Below, piece by piece: positions 48,190 to 58,099 of a stretch of DNA of 64,000 nucleotides (its first letter is position 1; each line of letters opens with the position of its first letter). A model generated the notes under the pieces. The model saw only the letters and a list, made by a program, of their open reading frames with translations, was not told where the DNA came from and ran no database searches. The position numbers were made by a program, and so were the translations under genes. The stretch is from positions 6,696,001-6,760,000 of the forward strand of contig JARUPY010000538.1 of assembly GCA_029817715.1 (NCBI GenBank), given 5' to 3'. The DNA comes from Melastoma dodecandrum (taxonomy: Eukaryota > Streptophyta > Magnoliopsida > Myrtales > Melastomataceae).

Positions 48190-48760
48190 CTTTCATCCCT
48201 GCATCCTCAATCAATCTACTCTAGGTTCTGGATAGCACGTGTCTTGAGGGGATCGACCTCAATCCCTCATTGCTGCACTAGGAACCTAAGAAATAGTCTC
48301 TTTCGGATTCTGAAAGCACATTTTAATGGGTGAGTCTTAAGTTGTGCGCTCGCATCATTTCGAACGCTTCGCTAAGATGAACGTGATGCTCCTAGCTTCA
48401 CTTGGATTTTATATTGGCTTGTGCCCTGCAACATTATCTATTAGATCGCCAACGACCGACATCGGGTACTCGTCTTTAGGTGTTGCTTTGTTCAAGTCGC
48501 GGAAGTCTAGTCATACCCTGATCTTGCAGTTTTTCTTAACGACGTGGACTATGCTAGATATCCAGTCCATGTATTTCTCCGTCCTTATATAACCGGCCTT
48601 GAACAACTTCTTAATTTCGTCGTAGACCATCTGGGCTACTTTCCGTGACATCCTTCTTAGAGTTTGTTTCACAGACTTGAAGTTATCGTTTGTTGGGAGA
48701 CGATGCTCGACCAGGTTTCGATAGAGGCCGGCATCCCCGTGTAATCCCAGGAGAAACAAT
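48190..48760 (-). pseudogene. Reverse transcriptase remnant of element B2
   Basis: Minus-strand text reads LVEHRLPTNDNFKSVKQTLR, EIKKLFKAGYIRTEKYMDWI, then DFRDLNKATPKDEYPM (about 48440-48510), the start of a Ty3/gypsy RT. The reading then jumps to HPLKCAF and FLGFLV..GIEVDPLKTRAI (48310-48210), which lie after the catalytic YxDD block in intact enzymes. So the catalytic centre is deleted, and stops and shifts are present. Confidence 0.8.
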
Positions 48761-49359
48761 TCTTGTAAGCATGCAAGACCTTTTTAATGTTTCATGACTT
48801 TGTTTCGCTCAGCAGTGAGCTAAGGTAGGTAACACGTGGTGCTTCGGTGGCTCCCAAGTTGATTTCGCTCAAAGGATCACAAGGGATGACGGAAAAACTA
48901 GGGACTTCATTATTAACTGCATGAATGTTTGACATGTTTGGGGGAACACATTACACTGTTCTCTATTTATACTAGATGTCCTATATCTATCTAGTCGTTC
49001 AAGGACGTTCGGTATTGGGTCGAGTGTTTCGCTATCCATTGGACGAGGGTAGATTGATGAGTCTATCGAGTCCAAGTCTGTTCTACCAACTGACCGACGT
49101 CATCGCCCTCTAACCCTACCTCGCGCACGTCTCCCTCGAGCAGGGTTAGGTCTTCGTCAGCCTCAGGCCACAGTTCATCGTCCCATCCAGTTGGAATGAT
49201 TGGCTGCTCTGGTCCTGCCAGGAGCGGTCTGTCATATGACACCAGGAATTCGTAACCCGCTTCGCCTAAAGGTCCGACATTCGGGTCTTCGAGCGTATAC
49301 CTTTGCTTTAGCGTCATGTCCTTGGCTTGCTTTGCTGCCCTTACACACGTAGGACATGT

Positions 49360-49922
49360 TAGCATTTTTGCATACTTACCCTGTGACGACTTCTAAGTCG
49401 TGTTTTCCCCCACAGTAGAAGTTCTTGATGGAGAGTGGAAGGTATGGTGCCTGCTTTCTGCAGCCAGTCCCTCCCAAGTAGGGTATTAAAGGACGGGTTT
49501 ATGTCGATGATAAAGAAAGTCGTTTTCTTTTGAGGGGTACCCACGTGATCGGACGGACACTACACCTAAACAGGAAGAGGTGGTCTCGTTAAAGCTGTCG
49601 ACGCTCACGTCAGTCTTTCTAGCTTGGCTACATTGTTCCCCAAGCGTTTATATACTAGAGGAAGTACGTTGATAGTCGCTCTGTTATCAATAAGAACATG
49701 GCATACTGCCACGTTATAGATCGTCACCTGAATGTGTAGCGGGAACATGTGCCTCTGAAGCGATGCAGGAGGCCCTCTCCGCCATCCGCCCGAGAAATTC
49801 CCCGGTACTTTAGTGACATTAATGCTATCGAAGGAGAATGACATATTACCTTCCGTTTTGCTTTCCTCCATTTTACCGAACTCAGCTGGGGGCATAAGGA
49901 CGGTGCAACTCATTCCATTCAT
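49360..49922 (-). pseudogene. Retroviral-type aspartic protease remnant of B2
   Basis: The minus strand reads VCHVLIDNRATINVLPLVYK; related elements have D-x-G at this active site, so the glycine is replaced by Arg. Further on, FFIIDINPSFNTLLGRDWLQ and the block PSTLHQ form the usual end of the plant gypsy protease. The two parts sit in different frames separated by a shift. Upstream SFSFDSINVTKVPGNFSGGW links it to gag. Confidence 0.72.
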
Positions 49923-50559
49923 TTCGGGTGGAGTCCCGGACTGAACGGGGTTGTAGTCACTCTCACTTGACGCCTTAGTTTTCTGTGCATCAGAGGTTGC
50001 TGGTTTGGCGCATTTCTCTACGGTGCGTCACGCCCTTCTCTCTTTTCACCTTTTCGTTCTTTCGGTGGGCGGCTGAGGTTGTGGATTCATGCCAACCTTC
50101 TGCCACGCAGCCGCTGTCAGAATGTTAGGAACAACAGATGAAGCGTGAGTGCTTAAGATACTGTAGGTAGGTATCTACCCGAACAAAATCTCTTTTGTGT
50201 GGGTTATAATTTTCGAAGCATCTCGATACAAGGAGAATCTGGGAAGTATGTTGACTTGGGGTTGGGTGTGTTACTTGATGGAGGATTGACGGTCTCTATC
50301 TTGATTTTTCCTTCGACTAACATTTTTGCCAGCTAGATGAAGTTTTAGTTACAGCAACGTTAGCACATCTGAGTGATGAGGATCTTGTGCGCCGCTATGA
50401 GTTTACACCTGTAACAAAGCATGTCCGCTGTAAAAAATTGTGCTAACGTAGTCCCGCTTTTCATGACATCCATGTCTCATCAAGTGCGATCCGGCGAGCC
50501 GATTTGTTGCTCTTGGTTTTCCTTAGCTTGCTGTGGTCCAAGGCAATCAATAGCGCGTC

Positions 50560-52300
50560 GCCTGAGGAGTTTTTTGTTGTGAGGCTCATTTTGGGTATCT
50601 TTGCATCCGCCTACAATTCCTCATCTCAGGAGCTCTCCAGGGATTTGTAGATCCTTCATTCCAACTAGTGGAGCACCTTTCTGCTCTTGGTGTTTCACCG
50701 AGCGGTTGCTGCGCTATTGGGCCATTGTTGATGCCCATGGCCATCTCCTCGAGGCGGTTGAGGTCATACCATTCCACTTTCCTTTCATTAATCTCGACCG
50801 GATCACCAAAAGGTTGTGACTCAGTCAAAGCCTGGTCTCCCGAGTTGGGGAAACATAACTCTTTTGACTTTATTAGCTCCTTCACCAGGTTCCTAAAGGT
50901 GATGCAATCCCTTGTGGCATGGGTAAATGACCCATGCCATTTACAGAAGTTCCTCGACTTCTCTCCATCAATGCGAGGGAGTCGATTGCATGTTTTCAAT
51001 CCAATCCGTCCATTTTAGAGCATGAACTCAAAAATCTCATCGGTTGTCTCTTCGTCGAAAGAGTACTTCCTCTCTTCTTGTGTTTTTTGAGAAGGTTTGG
51101 CCCTAACGTTATTCTTAGCCAATCTTCGTAGGTCAGGGGATGCCCTATTGCATACTCCGTGACGTCAACGTCTACTACAGGGTCTGCCTGATAGGTTATT
51201 AAGGGTCCCATGATTAGGCTTCCTTTCGCCTAGGTATTTTCCTGAACAGGTTTTCATAATGGACGGCTCTTCTGGCCAGCTTATTCCAATTTCTGAAGAC
51301 CTCCCCTTCTAGCTTTTTCCTTAATCGGAGAAGGAGAGAATCTTGAGCTATGGATATGAGCAGAGCCTCAACCTTGCCTTTTGGGGCTTGTTCAAGAAGA
51401 TTGTCACATGTTCACTAGGTTGTTGTTTCATGCGGATGAAGTCTTCCAAAGTCACTGTTGGGTCAGTTTGGGCAAAAGCCTGCGTGAATTGCACTGTCAT
51501 CTCCTCTTAGTTTCGCACCATATTTGAAGGCTTGTTTACATACAACGTAAAGATAGCTCCTGTAAGGGAGCTAGGAAATAGACGAAGTTTCCAGAACCCG
51601 TTAGTGGCGGCCTCCCAGGTTTGGTGAGTGAAGCGAGCAATATGCTCTGCTGGAGATATTCCTTCCTCGCCCGAAAAACGGGCAAATTCAGGCACCCTGA
51701 ACCCTTTTGGGCAAGGATAGTCCTGGTCGATATTGTCAGGGTAGGGGACACGATTGGGTTCAACCTCGTTCGCGTTATCTATCCCTGGGATCGCCTGCTC
51801 AACCAACCTTGCCACATAATCCCTTATCTCTGGCATAAGACCAGCCGGAACCATCGCTTCCTGTGTTATCATTCCCCTTCCAAGCGGAGGTTTTGGAATG
51901 TACTCAGGATGCCGATTCTCTTCGAGGGGATGGAATCGCTCGGTTTCTATCGGCCTATAGAAGTGCTCCTTCCTATGGAATGAAGGTTCATATATAGCCT
52001 GGTGATCTTGTCGTTCAATTGCTCCCCCCTTGTTGATCGCGAGCGGGGAGTTGCCATGGGCAGGCCCTTTGAAGCCTGTGGAGATATTGGGAATTCCATT
52101 GATGTTAGCCTGGTTCTTCCCTTCGGCTATTAACGCCCTATGAACTTCATAATCGGATTGCCGCTAGGTGGCAGATTCACCCTTTCCTTTGCTAGAGTTG
52201 CTTATCGATATTCCCGAGATGGCCTCCATATTATGGACGACGACGTCTATCTTGGAGCCAATAGATTTAGGTTTTTTGTCCCCTACCATTGTAATCCCCA
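50560..52300 (-). pseudogene. gag polyprotein remnant of element B2
   Basis: Minus-strand blocks: MPEIRDYVARLVEQAIPG and FARFSGEEGISPAEHIARFT (51850-51620), FWKLRLFPSSLTGAIFTLYV, VVDVDVTEYAIGHPLTYEDW (about 51170), knuckle CKWHGSFTHATRDC (about 50940) and KELCFPNSGDQ. The text then passes from GDPVEIN straight to ERKVEWYDLNRLEEMAMGIN, whereas B1 and A have about 80 residues in between, including the second knuckle; that part is deleted here. Stops and shifts occur throughout. Confidence 0.8.
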
Positions 52301-52365
52301 TCGCAGTTATTCTCTTCCAGGTTGTTCAAATTGCTACCTATCGTGGTTTTTCACTTTCGGCATTA

Positions 52366-52383
52366 CTCCCACTATGGTTGCCA
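52366..52383 (-). promoter_or_regulatory. Primer-binding site of element B2
   Basis: The minus strand reads TGGCAACCATAGTGGGAG, two changes from the site in elements A and B1, seven positions inside the 5' LTR end. Confidence 0.65.
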
Positions 52384-52389
52384 AAGGCG

Positions 52390-53108
52390 TGTTCGCTCCA
52401 GAAGTGACCGCTGGACAAGCCTGATCCGAGCACGTCGGAAATCTTTGGTACTACGAGTATCCAGTACTCGGAGTTTCGTTGAATGTGTAGTCGCCGTTTA
52501 GATGAATGAAAAAGAAAGAAGGTAGCGGAACGACACCCTAATGGAAGCACTTATGGATGCCATTGACGATGCCTTCAGAGAGAACAAGATCGCAGGAGTA
52601 CAACATCGCAAGAACGCCGAGATGCTTGAACGCCTGAATACATGAAAGTAAAGGATTGTATGTCCGTCTGTAGAGAGGTGTTCGTATACAATGCCAAAGA
52701 AAACTGTTTATATTATGCTAGCCCTATGTGAATACGGAAATTAAATATTATAAATATATCTCGTATCCATATTGTCGGTCTTCATGAAATATCTTCTTTC
52801 CATCCGAGTAATCTTGGCAACTATTCCTTTCCATGTATCGAGATCTCCCCAAATCTTCCCATGACAATCACTGATTGACCGTATCATTCACTAGCCTTCG
52901 CTACAGAGATTCCTCGCTTGCACATTTGACTATCGCTTGCTCACCTTGTCTCGCCTAGCAACCAGCGTCGCCCGGTAGCCCCTATCACTCAGTACCCGTT
53001 TCCACAACTACTTCCCTAAGATGCCTTGCATGCTTTGGGCCTGCATTTTGGACCGTTGATTCACATAAGGTATCAAGATCTGTGACTCAGAATTTATGCT
53101 GCTAAATA
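52390..53108 (-). repeat. 5' LTR of element B2
   Basis: 719 bp; minus strand starts TATTTAGCAGCATAAATTC and ends TCTGGAGCGAACA. Bordered by GTAAT (53109-53113). Confidence 0.8.
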
Positions 53109-53267
53109 GTAATAGCCTAGGAAATTTACTATGTTTGCATGTTTAGAAGCAAGATTGTACATGTACTTACTATAGCAGAGGTCACGTATGAAGAAGGAAG
53201 ACCAAAACTGTCGGAGTAGCCCTTCCGGTGCCTTATGAAACCACTAATTAAAACATAACCTTAAGGT

Positions 53268-53510
53268 GAACTAAAAGCTGATGTGTTTCTAAATGTACGA
53301 ATTTGACACCAACATGTATGAACAGTTGAATGACATGTATGAAAATATGGGCTACATGTATAACAGTCAACCGATATGCACGAAACATGGCCTATACATA
53401 CGAACAGGACACTGACATGTACAAAAATTAGGCATATGTGTATGAATAGTGTATTGATATGTATAAATAGTACACTGACATTTGGGGTGACATACACGAA
53501 CTCACAAGAA
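53268..53510. repeat. Degenerate minisatellite, about 20-30 bp unit
   Basis: Variants of GACATGTATGAAAAT / ACATGTATGAACAGT / ATATGTATAAATAGT recur about eight times with spacing 20-35 bp. The minus-strand translation shows it as repeated VLFIHI-like words. No coding role is assumed. Confidence 0.65.
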
Positions 53511-53622
53511 TCTTGTGGATAGGAGTTTACCGGGCCCATGATGCACACCTAGTGATGGCCAACAAGAGAGTTGTTGTCAAGGCTAGTAACATTCAAATTG
53601 TCCTATATTTGATTGGATTAAG

Positions 53623-53648
53623 CTATCCAGATACTTTTATCTGGATAG
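53623..53648. repeat. Perfect 11-bp inverted repeat, 4-base loop
   Basis: CTATCCAGATA and TATCTGGATAG pair perfectly around CTTT, 85 bp left of the hAT end. Context gives no function. Confidence 0.75.
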
Positions 53649-54039
53649 TAATGCTGGTAAAGCTTCTCCTCTCACATAATACCATTCGAGAGTATGCTTC
53701 AGTGAGACAATCAAATCCATTACCACCGTAATCAGTGTTATTAAAGGCGCGTCCGAGGCGACAAGCTGTGGCAGGGCACGGTCAGATCTCCCAAAACCTT
53801 CCCAGGTGTGCGCCATTAATAAGGCGTGCCCGGTGCGCGCGCCTAAGGCGCCAGGCGCCAAACCTCCAAACATATCATGGAGGCCTTTTCTTTTGCCATA
53901 TTTTCTTCTTTTTTATAGAAAGGGAGATTATATTAGTTCATAAGAAAAGCATTTAGGCTACACCACCATAGGTTACAAAAGAGGGGATGTCCCTTTGAAG
54001 TTCGTCTAGTACAAAATCTGGTGGGAAAAGAAAGGTGAT

Positions 54040-57000
54040 AGCGTTTTCTTGTTGGTGCCTTAATTCTTTAGCTATTTTGTCTAAAGCTTATTCTTCTCTC
54101 TTGGTATGTGGTGATTTCAAAGCTGTCGAGCTCATTTGATTGCAACCTGCAAAGATCCATAGTTGGTGAGATCAGTGGCGGGCATGGTTTAATACCTGCC
54201 ATGTAGTGTACTAAGGTTTCAGCATCTATCTGGACTGGACTGCTAGGGACCATAGTCCAAGGCTCTTTGCTAGGGCGATGCCCTCCTGGAGGGCCATGGC
54301 TTCAGCAGCTAGACTGCTTGTGTTTGGGCATTTTTTGCAGAAGCCCCCTATCTAGCCTCCCCCTTTGTCGCTAATTGCCCCTCCTAGCCCCACTTGTGTT
54401 AAGTTACTATGTACTGAATGTGTCTATGTTTAGAGTGCATGGTAGGCTGTTTGAGGGTTCCTGGTTATAATTTTCACTAGGGGTGTCGTATCTGCTCACA
54501 TTTGCTTATGGTCTTCTTTTTTTTTTCCTTCATCCCTACAAAAGCTTGGATTTCTGATGCTCTAGCTAGTATAGTTTCTAAGAGGTTGGTGGAGGTAGAT
54601 TGATTGTTGAATAGTGCTTGGTTTCTCCTCGTCCATAGGTGCTAGTATTGTCTACCGGATACCTCCGTACGTTAACATCTTGGCTCTCTGCGTTTTCAGA
54701 TATTGTCTAAACCATTCTTGTAATGTTTGTGTTGGTGATCTTATTTGTTCTCTTGAGTTTGGGAGGGTTTTCCAAATACCTTGGGCCATGGGCCAGTCTC
54801 GAAGCAGGTGGAGGATTGTTTCATCTTCTCTTTTGCACACAAAGCAACGATGGTCATTTTGTATATTTCTAGAGGAGAGTAGGTCCTTGGTGGGTGGTCT
54901 ATTCCACCAGCACAGCCAGATGACGGTTTTGTGTTTGGATAACGTTGGTTGCTTCCAAATCCATAGTAGGTTGTTCTCTTCATATCTTGCTTGGCTCTAT
55001 TGTGCCATTGTGTAGGCTGAGGGTGAGGGTGAATTCACCATCATTGTGTTGTTTCCACATAAGTATGTCTCTGGCGTGTTTGTTTCTTGTTTGGTTTATC
55101 TCTGAAATTGTTTCCCAAGTGAAGTCAAGTAAGTATCGTGTTGCTCCTGCCCTTGTCCATCCGTCTTCATAATAGTAGTCTGCTACAATTTTTGTGTTTT
55201 CATCCTTGTCAAGTGGTCCTATGAGTTGATTTCCCAGCTTTCCGTTTCCTAGCCAGTCCTCATGCCAGAATTTGGTTTGTTGTCCACTTTTCACCATCTC
55301 CCTAATTACCGATTCAAGTAGTGGTGTGCCTTGTTTACGCGTTTTAAGTGTGTAAGATCCTTATTTCCATTTTTCTAGGTTCTCCCCATATTTGGCGGAA
55401 ATGACTTGGCGCCATAGTGGTTTTTGGGGAGACAGTATTCTCCAATTGAGTTTTGCTAGCAGTGCTCTGTTTCGGGTTCTTGTATCAAAAACTCCTAGTC
55501 CTCCTGTCTCTTTTCTCTCAATTACTTGTTGCCAGCTGATCAGATGGAGTTTTTTCTTTTCCTCTGTGGTTCCCCATAGGAAGTTTCTGTTTGTTTTATC
55601 CAGTTCTTCTTGGATTCACCTTGGCAGCAAGTACATTGCATGTGATATGCAGGTATGGCCTCTGCAACTGATTTTATTACAACCATTCTGGATGTCTTTT
55701 TATAGTAATTTGGTATGTCATTCTCCTAGTTTGTTCCTCACACTATCAACCACCGTGTTGTATAGGTTCATATTGGTTTCTCTTGTTCTGAGTGGGAACC
55801 CGAGGTAGAGACCTAGGTCTTTTGTGATTTTGAAACCTATTGTAGCTGCAATTCATTTTGGTGAGAAGAAGATTTTACTTTTCCCTAGATTTACCTCTTG
55901 TCCTAATTCTTTGCAAAATGCTTTTAGGGCTCTTTTTACTGCATTTGCGTTTTCTAGTGTTGCTTCTTTCCACAGCAGGAGGTCATCTGTAAAGAAGAGA
56001 TGGGAGAATGCAGGGCCTCCCCGACTTGCTTGCACTTTTTTCCATTTTCCTCTTGTGCACTCATTTTCTATGCATAGTCTCAGATATTCTAAGCATAGTA
56101 TAAACAGGTAAAGGGATAGTTTGTCCACCTGCCTTAGTCCTCTAGATGGGTTGAATGGCTCTGTTAGCCCTCCGTTGAACATAATGTTGTAGGTAGTGCT
56201 TTCTACACAGCTCATGATGAGGTTTCTAAGGCCTTGAGGTAAGTTAAACATGTTCAATATTTTGTGGAGGAAGAAGCTCCACTTGATCTAATCAAAAGCC
56301 TTGTTCATGTCAACTTGATTGCAAAGAATCCATTTATTCCTTTTTTGCGGTGAGGGTGTGGATAATTTCCTGAGCTATGATGTAATTATCGTCGGTCATT
56401 CTTCCAGGTAGGAAATTGGTTTGGTATGGGGAGACTAATGAGTCTATTACTGGCCTGAGTCAGTTGACTATGACTTTGGCTATGATTTTGTAGGTTGTGT
56501 TGCATAGTGAGATTGGTCTTAGTTGGTTTAATGTTTTTGCGTCTTGGGTTTTGGGGACTAGGATTATGGTAGTTGAGGCTAGTTCCTTTGGTATTTGTTT
56601 AGAGTGGAAACCTTGTCTCGTTAGTGAGAGGGAGTCTTTCACAATGCTCCAATGCTTCTGAAAGAGGATGGAGTGCATGTCATCTGGTCCAGGGGCCTTG
56701 GTTGGGTGGAGGGAGAAGAGTGATGTCTTCATTTCCTCTAGGTCGCATGGTTCATCTAGAGTGGGGTGGTCCAGAGGGTTTACTACGGTAAGGCTTGATA
56801 GTGGCAGTTTGGTGTCTGTTGTAGCATGTACTATCACTACTTGCTGCAACTCTGTTTTGGACGGAGGTTTCTAATGTGGTTATCTAGTTTTGTGAGGTCA
56901 TCCGTCCATTTATTGTTGATTTTGAGGCTATGAATTCGTCTTGATCTCCTCCTGGTTAAGGCTGCAGCATGGACGTATTTTGTGTTTCTTCCCTCTTCTA

Positions 57001-58065
57001 TCAAGTTTACCCAGGATTTCATGTACCACAATTGTTCCTCTTAATCTAGAATGTTGTCATATTACTAGATCAATTCCTTTACTAGATTTCATAGGAAGGC
57101 TGAGTCCTTACTTTCTAGGTAAGTTTGAATTCCCTGAAGCCTAACCCTTATCTTTTTCTTTTCTGCTCAATATTTCCAAAGATGTTCTTGTTTCATATCT
57201 TTGCATTGTCCTTAAAGCAATTTACTGCCTGGAAGTAATTGTTTCCATATTTTGCCCATGTGCCATTGAGTAGGTTGGGAAAGTCCTTATGTGTGAGCCA
57301 GGCTGTCTGGAACCTAAATGGAAGTAATTGTTTACATATTTTGCCCATGTATCATTGAGTAGGTTGGGAAAGTCCTCATGTGTGAGCCAGGCTGTCCGGA
57401 ACCTAAAAGGTCTTTCTAGACGTGACGCTGCTTGGGTTGTGAGGTCTATTAGGAGGGGCATGTTGTCTGAGTGTATCCTGAGAAGGTGGTGTACCTTGGC
57501 TTCAAGTTAAAGGTTGAGTCATTCTATGTAAGACATGGCTCTGTCTAGGCGCTCTAATATCCTTCCTATGCTTCTTAAATTGCACAACGTTGTGAGTGAT
57601 CCTGTGTATCCTAAGTCTATTAGGTAGCAGTGGTTAACATAATCGACCATGTCCTGGGTCAAGATAATTGATACTCTATGGCCCCCTACTTTGTCTGTTG
57701 TTTCCATGACGCTATTCTCTTTCCTTACGCTTAGGGCTACCATATATAACAGTAAAAAGCCAAGGTGTAGAGTTTGCGATCATGACCTCAGCATGTATTT
57801 GTTGCTATGTGATTGCGAGGCGATCCATATCAAGCAAGTTCGGGTGCCATAGGATCCAGATTCCCCTTCTCATACCAGTGAAGTTTGAGCATATGATTCC
57901 TTCATAAGGCATGCTTCTTGCAATGTCTTGGGCAGCTTGTCCAGCGATTCTTGTCTTCATGATTACCGCTAAGGAAGGCTTATGCTGGTGGTACAGGTCC
58001 TAGAAGTGTTGCTTAAAGCTAGGGCTTGCTGCCCCCCTGCAGTTCCATATGACCATCTTCATCAT
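54040..58065 (-). pseudogene. LINE ORF2: endonuclease, reverse transcriptase, RNase H
   Basis: Starts MMKMVIWNCRGAASPSFKQH at 58065, the classic N-terminus of plant L1 endonuclease. Later come LERLDRAMSY (about 57530), PLLIDL..RPFRFRTAWLTH (about 57380-57460), RT blocks KAPGPDDMHSILFQKHW, LRPISLCNTTYKIIAKVI (56500-56700), VDMNKAFD, SRGLRQVDKLSLYLFILCLE and FFTDDLLLW (about 55990), where the usual F-A-D-D reads F-T-D-D. The zinc-binding connection (MCKREDETILHLLRDWPMAQ, about 54800) and RNase H end (PVQIDAETLVHYM, about 54220) follow. An 89-bp tandem duplication at 57231-57408 and many stops and shifts make it non-functional. Confidence 0.85.
57231..57408 (-). repeat. 89-bp tandem duplication inside LINE ORF2
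   Basis: 57231-57319 and 57320-57408 are near-identical (GGAAGTAATTGTTT.CATATT... to ...GGAACCTAAA). Eighty-nine is not a multiple of three, so the duplication itself shifts the frame. Confidence 0.88.
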
Positions 58066-58099
58066 TGGATCAAAAGGTGGGTAAGTACCTGGTATGCCT

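Larger units (their letters stand above)
46213..53108 (-). mobile_element. Gypsy element B2 with both LTRs, internally decayed
   Basis: Read on the minus strand: 5' LTR (53108-52390), primer site, gag, protease, partial RT, unrecognised DNA, polypurine-like tract (GAGGGGCCTTA just right of 46951), 3' LTR (46951-46213). The word GTAAT lies on both sides (46208-46212 and 53109-53113), a clean 5-bp target duplication tying the two LTRs to one insertion. LTR ends are TA...CA rather than TG...CA in both copies. RNase H and integrase are not found. The LTRs have diverged strongly, so the insertion is old. Confidence 0.82.
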
